In this document: in pieces, positions 9,008-19,046 of the stretch
How the letters are laid out: the number at the start of each line of letters is the position of its first letter
Numbering within the stretch: position 1 is the stretch's first letter
Assembly: GCA_030141605.1 (NCBI GenBank)
Contig: JAQGDQ010001756.1
Coordinates: forward strand, 1-26,602
Direction of reading: 5' to 3'
Origin: Tubiluchus corallicola
Lineage: Eukaryota; Priapulida; Priapulimorpha; Priapulimorphida; Tubiluchidae
Length of the DNA: 26,602 nucleotides
Notes under the pieces: generated by a model
What the model was told of the DNA's origin: nothing
What the model saw: only the letters and a program-made list of their open reading frames with translations
The model's database searches: none
Position numbers and translations under genes: made by a program

Positions 9008-10851
9008 ATTCAGTATGTTGGGTTTATGTTACTGTTATCACTTAAACTGTTTGTGGTGTGCTAAAGGAAAGAACAAGTCACTCAGTATGTTGGGTTTATT
9101 TTACTGTTATCACTTAAACTGTTTGTGGTGTGCTAAAGGAAAGATCAAGTCACTCAGTATGTTGGGTTTATTTTACTGTTATCACTTAAACTGTTTGTGG
9201 TGTGCTAAAGGAAAGAACAAGTCACTCAGTATGTTGTTTATTTTACTGTTATCACTTAAACTGTTTGTGGTGTGCTAAAGGAAAGAACAAGTCACTCAGT
9301 ATGTTGGGTTTATTTTACTGTTATCACTTAAACTGTTTGTGGTGTGCTAAAGGAAAGAACAAGTCACTCAGTATGTTGGGTTTATTTTACTGTTATCACT
9401 TAAACTGTTTGTGGTGTGCTAAAGGAAAGAACAAGTCACTCAGTATGTTTGGTTTATTTTACTGTTATCACTTAAACTGTTTGTGGCGTGCTAAAGGAAA
9501 GAACAGGTCACTCAGCACGTTGGGTTTATGTTACTGTTACTTAAAATGTTTGTGGTGTGCTAAAGAAAAGAACAAGTCACTCAGTATGTTGGGTTTATTT
9601 TACCGTTATCACTCAAACTGTTTGTGGTGTGCTAAAGGAAAGAACAAGTCACTCAGTATGCTGGGTTTATTTTACTGTTATCACTTAAACTGTTTGTGGT
9701 GTGCTAAAGGAAAGAACAAGTCACTCAGTATGCTGGGTTTATTTTACTGTTATCACTTAAACTGTTTGTGGTGTGCTAAAGGAAAGAACAAGTCACTCAG
9801 TATGTTGGGTTTATTTTACTGTTATCACTTAAACTGTTTGTGGTGTGCTAAAGGAAAGAACAAGTCACTCAGTATGCTGGGTTTATTTTACTATTATCAC
9901 TTAAACTGTTTGTGGTGTGCTAAAGGAAAGAACAAGTCACTCAGTATGTTGGGTTTATTTTACTATTATCACTTAAACTGTTTGTGGTGTGCTAAAGGAA
10001 AGAACAAGTCACTCAGTATGTTGGGTTTATTTTACTGTTATCACTTAAACTGTTTGTGGTGTGCTAAAGGAAAGAACAAGTCACTCAGTATGTTGGGTTT
10101 ATTTTACTGTTATCACTTAAACTGTTTGTGGTGTGCTAAAGGAAAGAAGTCACTCAGTATGTTGGGTTTATTTTACTGTTATCACTTAAACTGTTTGTGG
10201 TGTGCTAGAGGAAAGAACAAGTCACTCAGCATGTTGGGTTTATTTTACTGTTATCACTTAAACTGTTTGTGATGTGCTAGAGGAAAGAAGTCACTTAGCA
10301 TGTTGGGTTTATTTTACTGTTATCACTTAAACTGTTTGTGATGTGCTAGAGGAAAGAAGTCACTCAGTATGTTGGGTTTATTTTACTGTTATCACTTAAA
10401 CTGTTTGTGATGTGCTAGAGGAAAGAACAAGTCACTCAGCATGTTGGGTTTATTTTACTGTTATCACTGAAACTGTTTGTGATGTGCTAGAGGAAAGAAG
10501 TCACTCAGTATGTTGGGTTTATTTTACTGTTATCACTTAAACTGTTTGTGGTGTGCTAAAGGAAAGAACAAGTCACTCAGTATGTTGGGTTTATTTTACT
10601 GTTATCACTTAAACTGTTTGTGGTGTGCTAAAGGAAAGAACAAGTCACTCAGTATGTTGGGTTTATTTTACTGTTATCACTTAAACTGTTTGTGGTGTGC
10701 TAAAGGAAAGAAGTCACTTAGTATGTTGGGTTTATTTTACTGTTATCACTTAAACTGTTTGTGGTGTGCTAAAGGAAAGAACAAGTCACTCAGTATGTTG
10801 GGTTTATTTTACTGTTATCACTTAAACTGTTTGTGGTGTGCTAAAGGAAAG
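9008..10851. repeat. 72-bp tandem array (about 26 copies)
   Basis: The unit begins CAGTATGTTGGGTTTATTTT and ends GGAAAGAACAAGTCACT. Most copies are exactly 72 bp. Several near 10140-10510 and 10710 are 69 bp through loss of AAC, and one near 9232 has lost two bases. Because 72 and 69 are multiples of three, one + frame stays open over long stretches (24-residue period MLGLFYCYHLNCLWCAKGKN and so on), interrupted where TGG became TGA between 10270 and 10490. It is best read as an intronic minisatellite. Its last copy abuts ALDH4A1 coding sequence. Confidence 0.96.
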
Positions 10852-10854
10852 ACT

Positions 10855-10871
10855 GTATTCGGTCAGGATAG
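10855..10871 (+). pseudogene. ALDH4A1: 3' remnant of the missing ALDH4A1 EEIFGPV exon
   Basis: Directly after the last 72-bp repeat the sequence reads GTA TTC GGT CAG GAT AG|GTACGT: V F G Q D plus AG, which with the G at 13377 makes Arg, followed by [10 protein letters not shown]. This matches the LTGAVFSQD(R/K) end of the family's exon, with a good donor and the right phase (2). The rest of that exon, about 35-40 residues including EEIFGPVL (whose second Glu contacts the NAD ribose in ALDHs), is not found anywhere between 8935 and 13376. The upstream 4 codons (AKGKT) come from the repeat unit, so the breakpoint lies at about 10850-10854. This is either a genuine deletion or an assembly artefact. 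Confidence 0.8.
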
Positions 10872-10882
10872 GTACGTATTCT

Positions 10883-13015
10883 AGACAATGCAACGTTCTC
10901 TACTTGCTACTTGTTTTCAGGTTAATAGATGGCAGCACATGCATAGTTTTCTTAGCAAGTGATTCGTATCACCGTTTTCTACAATGACTGTTATCTCCAG
11001 AAAATGACTCTTTACTTGCTAGTTGTTTTCAGGTTAATAGATGGCAGCACGTGCCTAGTTATCTTAGCAAGTGATTCGTATCACCGTTTTCTACAATGAC
11101 TGTTATCTCCAGAAAATGACTCTTTACTTGCTAGTTGTTTTCAGGTTGACAGATGGCAGCACATGCCTAGTTATCTTAGCAAGTGATCTGCATCACAGTT
11201 TTCTACAATGACTGTTATCTCCAGAAATGACTCTTTACTTCAGTTGTTTTCAGGTTGATAGATGGCAGCATATGCCTAGTTATTTAGTGATTCATATCAC
11301 AGTTTTCACAATGACTGTTATCTCCAGAAAATGACTCTTTACATGCTAGTTGTTTTCAGGTTAATAGATGGCAGCACATGCCTAGTTATCTTAGCAAGAT
11401 TCGTATCACAGTTTTCACAATGACTGTTATCTCCAGAAAATGACTCTTTACTTGCTAGTTGTTTTCAGGTTAATAGATGGCAGCACATGCCTAGTTATCT
11501 TTAGCAAGTGATTCATATCACAGTTTTCTACAATGACTGTTATCTCCAGAAAATGACTCTTTACTTGCTAGTTGTTTTCAGGTTAATAGATGGCAGCACA
11601 TGCCTAGTTATCTTAGCAAGTGATTCATATCACAGTTTTCTACAATGACTGTTATCTCCAGAAAATGACTCTTTACTTGCTAGTTGTTTTCAGGTTGATA
11701 GATGGCAGCATATGCCTAGTTATCTTAGCAAGTGATTCGTATCACAGTTTTCTACAATGACTGTTATCTCCAGAAAATGACTCTTTACTTGCTAGTTGTT
11801 TTCAGGTTGATAGGTGGCAGCACATGCCTAGTTATCTTAGCAAGTGATTCATATCACAGTTTTCTACAATGACTGTTATCTCCAGAAAATGACTCTTTAC
11901 TTGCTAGTTGTTTTCAGGTTGCTAGATGGCAGCACATGCCTAGTTATCTTAGCAAGTGATTCGTATCACAGTTTTCTACAATGACTGTTATCTCCAGAAA
12001 ATGACTCTTTACTTGCTAGTTGTTTTCAGGTTGATAGATGGCAGCATATGCCTAGTTATCTTAGCAAGTGATTCGTATGACAGTTTTCTACAATGACTGT
12101 TATCTCCAGAAAATGACTCTTTACTTGCTAGTTTTCAGGTTAATAGATGGCAGCACATGCTTAGTTATCTTAGCAAGTGATTCGTATCACAGTTTTCTAC
12201 AATGACTGTTATCTCCAGAAAATGACTCTTTACTTGCTAGTTGTTTTCAGGTTAATAGATGGCAGCACATGCCTAGTTATCTTAGCAAGTGATTCATATC
12301 ACAGTTTTCTACAATGACTGTTATCTCCAGAAAATGTCTCTTTACTTGCTAGTTGTTTTCAGGTTGATAGATGGCAGCACATACCTAGTTATCTTAGCAA
12401 GTGATTCGTATCACAGTTTTCTACAATGACTGTTATCTCCAGAAAATGACTCTTTACTTGCTAGTTGTTTTCAGGTTGATAGGTGGCAGCACATGCCTAG
12501 TTATCTTAGCAAGTAATTCGTATCACAGTTTTCTACAATGACTGTTATCTCCAGAAAATGTCTCTTTACTTGCTAGTTGTTTTCAGGTTAATAGATGGCA
12601 GCACATGCCTAGTTATCTTAGCAAGTGATTCGTATCACAGTTTTCTACAATGACTGTTATCTCCAGAAAATGACTCTTTACTTGCTAGTTGTTTTCAGGT
12701 TAATAGATGGCAGCACATGCCTAGTTATCTTAGCAAGTGATTCGTATCACAGTTTTCTACAATGACTGTTATCTCCAGAAAATGACTCTTTACTTGCTAG
12801 TTGTTTTCAGGTTAATAGATGGCAGCACATGCCTAGTTATCTTAGCAAGTGATTCGTATCACAGTTTTCTACAATGACTGTTATCTCCAGAAAATGACTC
12901 TTTACTTGCTAGTTGTTTTCAGGTTGATAGATGGCAGCACATGCCTAGTTATCTTAGCAAGTGATTCGTATCACAGTTTTCTACAATGACTGTTATCTCC
13001 AGAAAATGACTCTTA
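10883..13015. repeat. 112-bp tandem array (19 copies)
   Basis: The landmark TTGTTTTCAGGTT recurs 19 times (GTT at 10921, 11033, 11145, 11253, then on to 12923), mostly 112 bp apart, with some 105-109-bp copies near 11150-11470. Each unit contains ATAGATGGCAGCACATGCC, AGTGATTCGTATCACAGTTT and GACTGTTATCTCCAGAAAAT. It fills about 85% of the intron between the exon remnant and the exon at 13377. No open frame. Confidence 0.96.
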
Positions 13016-13079
13016 CTGGCATATTATCTCTTTGGTGAATTATCCACTCGAAAATAATGCCACTTTTGAAGAAGAAATT

Positions 13080-13196
13080 TCAGTTAGAGGTCTATGGCCA
13101 GAAAATTGCAATTTGATCCACCATGGGTGCCTACGCGGCCCCCAAACCCCCGGCCTGTTTCAGAGTTTTTTGCTATTTGTCATTCTCATCCCTGCA
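13080..13196 (-). repeat. Dispersed repeat family C, copy 1
   Basis: The reverse complement matches 24586-24732: both contain CAGGGA(T/C)GAGAATGACAAAT, AAAAAACTCTGAAACAGGCC, a G-run, then GCAATTTT, ACCATAGA/GCCATAGA and CCTCTAA. This is an interspersed repeat fragment of unknown class in the ALDH4A1 intron. Confidence 0.8.
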
Positions 13197-13320
13197 CATA
13201 TGAAGAAGTAAATTATTCCAACACTTAACTGAGGCAAGAAAAAAGAATTAGCAAAAGCAGTTGATTGGCAGGTGTAACTTAATAAAATCTTCATTGTGTT
13301 GAGAATTTAAAGATATTTAA

Positions 13321-13503
<183 letters not shown>

Positions 13504-13529
13504 TGATGGTAAAAGGGGTAGCTGAAGTA

Positions 13530-13981
13530 GGTTTCAGAAAATCGCTTTAAAAATTCTATTATTTTATAGCAATCTTATGCGTACATCGTACTTGTGTTGA
13601 AAATCAATTTTTGTTTGTTTTCATTTTAAATTTCCGCAATATTGTCCCGACCGCGCCATTACCTGGCATTACATACGCACAAGGTAAATAAGGGGATGAA
13701 AAGGAAATGTTAAATTATGTCCCAAAAACTTTCCATGCAAATCTATATTACTTAGCATTTTGCTTACCTGCTGGAAAGACTTATGTAACTAGAAAAGAAA
13801 ATTATTAATTATTTAAAATGCTTTCAACAATTGGCAAAATTTTGCTGACCTACCCTCCAGGGTGCGCCACTCGCTAACCAAAAACGGATTTTTAATCTTG
13901 TTGACAAGATATGGTAATTTTAAATTTACTCAGTTAGTAACATGTGTTACGAATGCTCTGATTATTTTTCAAACTTTACTC
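13530..13981 (+). repeat. Dispersed repeat family A, copy 2
   Basis: Second copy of the element at 1043-1492, same orientation, lying 35 bases into the last ALDH4A1 intron. Divergence between the copies is moderate, with small indels such as TGACGTCACTAAAACACG against TGGCATTACATACGCAC. This points to two old insertions rather than a recent duplication. Confidence 0.85.
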
Positions 13982-14059
13982 AATGTTCTGGCCCTGATAA
14001 ACAATAAAAAACAAACAACATTTCCTCTACATTCTGATTCTGCTAGCTTTCATCTAGAG

Positions 14060-14493
14060 CAGGTGTGTGCAAATTTTCTGACTAGCCGGAACACATTAAA
14101 CTTTCCCGCAATTCCTGTGGGCCACACTGCAGTTTGGTCAAGGAGCCAAGTACAGAAAGGCCTGATAACGATTTTTTTGCATCCGATTTATGCACATTAT
14201 CACTACTGCAGTACTACACTCAAGAAACTATTTTAGAATTGATTAAAATTTATATTAAGAACCGTATATTTCGTCATGTCCGACAGTGACATTAAGTGAC
14301 AACGGTCTTGTAAGGGTTAATGCCATCCGATTTAGAGGAAAAAACTACCCGCACTATCTTTGCAATATTGACTCAGACTTCAGCTGGATCGCGTGGGCCG
14401 CACGTTCATTACGTTGATAAACCTCTTCGTGGGCCGCACAAGATCTCTCGGCGAGCCGCAAGTGGCCCGCAGGCCGCAGTTTGCACACCCCTG
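14060..14493. mobile_element. hAT-like MITE in last ALDH4A1 intron
   Basis: The left end is CAGGTGTGTGCAAA and the right end, reverse complemented, CAGGGGTGTGCAAA (one mismatch). It is flanked by an imperfect 8-bp duplication: ATCTAGAG at 14052-14059 and ATCTAGCA at 14494-14501. A CAGGGGTG-type end plus an 8-bp target duplication is the hAT signature. The GC-rich right half (GGCCCGCAGGCCGC) and lack of an ORF make it non-autonomous, 434 bp long. Confidence 0.82.
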
Positions 14494-14555
14494 ATCTAGC
14501 ACTAATTGGTAATGCGCAATTGATACAGATACTGTTGAGTTAATATCTTTTGCAG

Positions 14556-14671
14556 GAACCAATGACAAAGCCGGGGGACCACATTACCTTCTGAGATGGG
14601 CGTCGCCCCAGGCGATCAAGGAAACCCACGTACCTCTCCGAGAGTGGAAGTATCCGTACATGGAAAACTAA
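14556..14671 (+). CDS. ALDH4A1: ALDH4A1 terminal coding exon with stop
   Basis: The exon encodes GTNDKAGGPHYLLRWASPQ, then AIKETHVPLREWKYPYMEN and TAA (14669-14671). The SGTNDKAGGPHY loop, which cradles the glutamate-semialdehyde end of the substrate in this family, and the SPQxIKETxxPLxxWxYxYM carboxy end are diagnostic of ALDH4A1. Acceptor: CTTTTGCAG|GA, phase 1. The end of the protein is at the family's usual place, so the C terminus is complete. Confidence 0.95.
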
Positions 14672-14896
14672 AACATCCGCTTGCTCAAGTGTCAATCAAA
14701 GATTTTTAATTTCACGTGATTGGATTACTTTCACGATTTCCCTGCAGATGGTGCTAGCTGTTTTGTTAGACGGGGAAATCGTGTTGTCAGTGTGTCTGCA
14801 ACCAAATTTATTTTCTACTCTTTATTCAAGAGTAACTTCCTCTTTTCTCGTGAATACGATAAAGTTTTGCGTCCGTAAAACCGAAACTGGATGTTG
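14672..14896 (+). other. ALDH4A1 3' UTR (extent unknown)
   Basis: Sequence follows the stop without a nearby AATAAA. The polyadenylation site could not be placed, so the true 3' end may lie further downstream. Confidence 0.5.
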
Positions 14897-14983
14897 TGTG
14901 ATTGATGATTGATTGTTGTTGATGATTGATTGATTGATTATTATTGATTTGATTGATTGATTATTGATTGATTGATTGATTGT

Positions 14984-15061
<78 letters not shown>
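14897..15061. repeat. (GATT)n tetranucleotide repeat
   Basis: Pure GATT units run from about 14989 to 15061, preceded by interrupted ATTGATGATTG and TTATTGATT units. On the - strand it reads as NQSI repeats, an artefact. Confidence 0.96.
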
Positions 15062-15064
<3 letters not shown>

Positions 15065-15158
15065 AAATGCAAATTGTTGCTTGTTTCCGAAGGTCGCCAT
15101 TTTGGCGCTGGACCTAAATTCGCCGTTTACCATTTTTAGCCTCAAACTTGCCCAACGT

Positions 15159-15242
15159 TCCAGTTTCTGATCTTTGTCTATTGTGTCCATGTGCGACCAA
15201 CGTCCAGTTTCTGATCTTTGTCTATTGTGTCCATGTGCGATG
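15159..15242. repeat. 44-bp tandem duplication
   Basis: TCCAGTTTCTGATCTTTGTC starts at 15159 and again at 15203. Both copies run on through CCATGTGCGA with no visible mismatch, so the duplication is recent. Confidence 0.93.
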
Positions 15243-15342
15243 TTTGTTCAGTATGTTTCACATCATGCACCAAAGTTACGTGTTTGTCAGCTGAACGCAT
15301 CATATTGACTAACGGCATGTTTAGATTAACAAGTTAACTAAA

Positions 15343-15467
15343 CCAAGTAGCTCGCAAGTGTGTTAGACTAGAGAGTAAAACTTGCTCTGAGAGTTACTTT
15401 CCGACAGTAAGCTCCTGCTGACACTCACCTCTCTCTATTCGCGGCGAGAAGTGTCGAGAGTAACTAG
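15343..15467 (+). repeat. Dispersed repeat family B, copy 2
   Basis: Matches 4574-4686 (CCAAGTAGCTCGCAAGTGTG, ACTAGAGAGTAAAACTTGCT, GAGTAACT). Related wording continues to about 15630 (AACTCGCAAGAGCTGTT, GTTCACACTTGCGAGTTTG, CTGAACTCGCC), partly inverted, so the whole element may span roughly 15310-15640. Confidence 0.7.
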
Positions 15468-16224
15468 TCACGTTCACACTGCTTTACTGCTAACTCGCAA
15501 GAGCTGTTGGAGAGTTTGCAGTAATTTGGTGACGGTAACTCACAAAGCTGTTCACACTTGCGAGTTTGGTGTCAGAGAGAAAACTCACGTCAGAAAACTC
15601 GCTAATCTGAACTCGCCATAAGGCCAAGTGAACTTTAATAGTCCTCTCTGTACTTTGGTTTGCACTGTTATCAATAGATGGTGCAAGTGTTATCAGGACT
15701 CAGTCAGTGTGGCGCCATCTACTGCAAAATGAAACAACGATTTTTTAAAACATGTAGTTGAATTTACCTTTTAACAAGTCATTTTTATGTGATGAACGGC
15801 AGATTTGCCAAATTTTACTTTTCGTTTGTAGAGGTAGAATTTTAGTTTAGCCAAGTTTTTGATGTTGTTGAACATAATTTTGTTTGTTGTTTTTTCTTAT
15901 GTTTTAAAGAATTAGCATTAGATTTGTATAGATATGAATTTAATAAGCATCTTGGCCGGCAGGCTAAATTGATGTTGCAGTGGTATTGCAATTAAAAATG
16001 TAAAAATTGGAGTCGGATAAGTAGGTTATCGCAAGGCGAATTTTCTAGAATGCTCCGTGTGTATAAATGTGCCAAGGTTATCATGTCCCACAATGCCGTG
16101 CAGAAAATGGAACGCGGCATTGTGGAATGGCAGACTTGTAAAATAATTTCGTCACTTTTGTGATGAGAATGTTAAAACATGTTAAAAGATGTAACATTAT
16201 CGGTGCAGTCAGAGTAGCTGAAGG
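15468..16224. other. ALDH4A1 downstream sequence, no gene seen
   Basis: AT-rich sequence after the family B element. No exon-like block, RNA gene or polyadenylation signal could be supported. Confidence 0.45.
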
Positions 16225-16275
16225 TCTGATTCTGTTTAATTTTTAAATTGTATTTTTTTCATAAAGTTTTGTGTG
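16225..16275 (+). repeat. Left half of duplicated block D, copy 1
   Basis: GTCTGATTCTG then TTTAATTTTTAAATTGTATT and CATAAAGTT. It matches 18874-18922. In the second copy it is joined directly to the sequence that here resumes at about 17403. Confidence 0.75.
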
Positions 16276-16310
16276 CATGTAGTAGGCGATTATGATTTAG
16301 GAGTATAATA

Positions 16311-16876
16311 CAGATTAGATCAAGTTACTTAAGATTAGATCAAGTTACGGAGTAGATCAAGTTACTTAAGATTAGATCAATTTACAGATTAGATCAAGTG
16401 ACTTAAGATTAGATCAAGTTACGGAGTAGATCAAGTTACTTAAGATTAGATCAGTTTACAGATTAGATCAAGCTACTTAAGATTAGATCAAGTTGCAGAT
16501 TAGATCAAGTTACTTAAGATTAGATCAAGTTGCAGATTAGATCAAGCTACTTAAGATTAGATCAAGTTACAGATTAGATCAAGTTACTTAAGATTAGATC
16601 AACTTACTCAAGATTAGATCAAGTTACTTAAGATTAGATCAAGTTACAGATTAGATCAAGCTACAGATTAGATCAACTTACTCAAGATTAGATCAAGTTG
16701 CAGATTAGATCAAGTTACTTAAGATTAGATCAAGTTACAGATTAGATCAAGTTCCTTAAGATTAGATCAAGTTACGGAAGATTAGATCAAGCTACTCAAA
16801 ATTAGATCAAGTTACAGATTAGATCAAGTTACTTAAGATTAGATCAAGTTACTCAAAATTAGATCAAGTTACTTAA
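16311..16876. repeat. 17/20-bp tandem array, core AGATTAGATCAAGTTAC
   Basis: About 30 copies of AGATTAGATCAAGTTAC, alternately followed by TTA, giving mixed 17- and 20-bp spacings (TTACTTAAGATTAGATCAAG, TTACAGATTAGATCAAG). Each copy contains one GATC. The array lies inside the segment that is absent from the second copy of block D. Confidence 0.94.
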
Positions 16877-16993
16877 GTTTACTTTCTTAATACTTGTTTT
16901 TTGTGTTTTCTTGTAATACTTAATGATGTTGCCACCACTTTCATATAACCGGTGAAAAACGATATAGTATTTTATGGTTATGTCTTTAATTAA

Positions 16994-17327
16994 TAGGGGT
17001 GAGCATCGAATGCTCGAATTCGATTCGAACGAGTTTTTTTAGTTCGAACTCGATTCGAATCCAAAACTATAGATTCGAATAATTCAGCACTTCAATCACA
17101 TATGTTCCTGATCACTAAAACGATTGAAACATCATGCAATTAGCATAATTTAGTTGTGATTTCTGCACACAACTTTAAGCAAATTACTAGTCGTTTTATT
17201 GCAGAACAAAATCTAGTGATATGCATGATCTTTGTAAGACTAATTTTTACTGGTGGTTCGAAAACTTATTCGAAAATCTTTCAATCTCAATTCGGATTCG
17301 CTTTCTAGTAGAGAGTGCTCACCCCTA
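16994..17327. mobile_element. hAT-like MITE, 334 bp
   Basis: The ends are TAGGGGTGAGCA and TGCTCACCCCTA, a perfect 12-bp inverted repeat. They are flanked by an 8-bp duplication, TTAATTAA (16986-16993) and TTAATTGA (17328-17335), with one mismatch. Inside the left end are short palindromic words (TCGAATGCTCGAATTCGA). There is no ORF, so it is a non-autonomous hAT-type element. Confidence 0.88.
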
Positions 17328-17397
17328 TTAATTGATGGTTTCTGTTATGTTTTCTACTATCATAACTGTTGCTACCTACATTATATCATCTGTTGTT

Positions 17398-17560
17398 CAT
17401 TGTTGTTATAGCAGTCATAGACGTTTGTAGTTTTCACAAGGAAAATAAAGAAAATTTGTACTGTTATAAAAACAAGCCAGTTCGCTTTTGCATTTTGAGT
17501 AATAGTGTTTATTACTGTTGTTTTACTTCCTACGTTAAACATTATAGCTGCCATTACTCA
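17398..17560 (+). repeat. Right half of duplicated block D, copy 1
   Basis: GTTATAGCAGTCATAGACGT, then TTTGTACTGTTATAAAAA, and TATTACTGTTGTTTTACTTC. It matches 18920-19046 with small indels. A 67-codon frame here (17369-17572) has no support beyond openness. Confidence 0.8.
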
Positions 17561-17574
17561 AAGAAATGTTAATC

Positions 17575-18873
17575 CACCTTGATGAATTCTAACTCTTGAA
17601 GGAAGACAGTACTACCACATCATCAAGTCCGATAAAAAGTATACATTTTAACACAATTAATATTGCAAAAGCGTTTCTGGTAATTAAATAATGGATTTCA
17701 AACTAATTAATGGCAGGCGAGTTCAACTATTGGTGACATCACAAACTAACATAATTTTCGACAGGTAAATATTCCACAAACGTGTTTGTGACAAAGAAAA
17801 TTCAAACATTACAGTACTGCTGTAAGATATTTAGTTTATTGTACTAAAACTAGACAAGTTTTAAGATGAAAATTCAAATTTCAAATTACCACTGTGCTCA
17901 CGCATGAACTGTTGAACGTATGAAGTACGTCAGAAACTAACACATCTGAACTGAGAGGTGCAGTACCTGTTTTTTGTGTTATGCTTTTTCGAAATGCAGA
18001 CACTTTAGCCCATCTAGCTAGTGAATGGCGAAATGCACGTAACAGTTAAGAGCTATTGGCGCAAATGCGAAATTGCATTTGTGCGGTAATAATTCTTTCA
18101 CGTAAGGCGTGTTTGAAAAAATAATTTATACTTCAATACAGTTTACAGGTATTGTCACCTCAAGTGAAAAATTCTAAGTTAAATATAAATAGTTTAATTA
18201 TAAAAAATTGCAATCACTCTATGGCAAATATAATTTAAATGCAACTCTTAGCGAAGCTTATCTTGATCACCCGCGGAATCAATACCAAAACACCAAAATG
18301 ATCCCATACGTGTGACTAACATTGCTTATTTAATTTTTTACTGACCAACTTTCTCATTCAAAAATTTCTAAAGTTTAGTATCTCTACTTTAGTCTACACA
18401 CAGTCTTACCACGAGACCATATTGCATAAATAAACGTGGCACAGTCAGTGGCACTGCCTATTTAAACCAGTGATTTGCAGTGTCACGTGATTATCGCAAG
18501 AGCGAAAATCTTCGCAGCTGGCAAAAATGTCGGCTTGCTCGGCTCCCATCACGAACGGCTGGCAGGACTAAAGCTGGGTTTCTTATCGGCTAGATCGACT
18601 GTAGAAATAAACCGGCTGGAGCTCAGTTGAAACGGCGCAGCTCTGGGCTCTATGCATGTATTGGAATTTTTCTTGAATTTAATTGAGGGTACAGTTTTTA
18701 AAAGAACAATTTTTGTGGTAGAGAATTTCATAGCTAAGGTAGTTAGAGGGAAAAAACTTGATTGATGAGCACTTATAAAAGATGCCTCACTGATTCACAA
18801 ATGCTCAACAGGGAGAGGGGGGGCTCTAATTTTGGCTGAACTAATCAAAAACGTGATTTTCTTGATTCACTGA
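17575..18873. other. Gene-free AT-rich stretch
   Basis: No exon, array or transposon ends recognised. A GC-richer patch at about 18520-18660 has a 60-codon frame on the - strand, without recognisable content or splice signals that persuaded me. Confidence 0.45.
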
Positions 18874-19046
18874 AAGTCTGATTATTTTTAATTTTTAAAT
18901 TGTATTTTTTCCATAAAGTTGTTATAGCAGTCATAGACGTTTGTAGTTTTCACATAAAGAGAATTTGTACTGTTATAAAAAAAAGCCAGTTACTTTTTCA
19001 TTTTGTGTAAGAGTGACTATTACTGTTGTTTTACTTCTACGTTGAA
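18874..19046 (+). repeat. Duplicated block D, copy 2 (contiguous)
   Basis: This copy joins the sequence homologous to 16225-16272 directly to that homologous to 17403-17560, at CATAAAGTTGTTATAGCAG. The intervening 1.1 kb of copy 1 is absent: the 17/20-bp array and the hAT MITE. Confidence 0.8.

Noticed and set aside
9015-10272. Open + strand frame with a 24-residue repeat (MLGLFYCYHLNCLWCAKGKN...)
   Set aside because: A 72-bp repeat without stops stays open by default. Frameshifts and TGA codons occur in other copies, and it lies where an intron is expected.
14822-15190. 122-codon - strand frame with NQSI repeats
   Set aside because: Driven by the (GATT)n repeat, with no recognisable domain in the rest.
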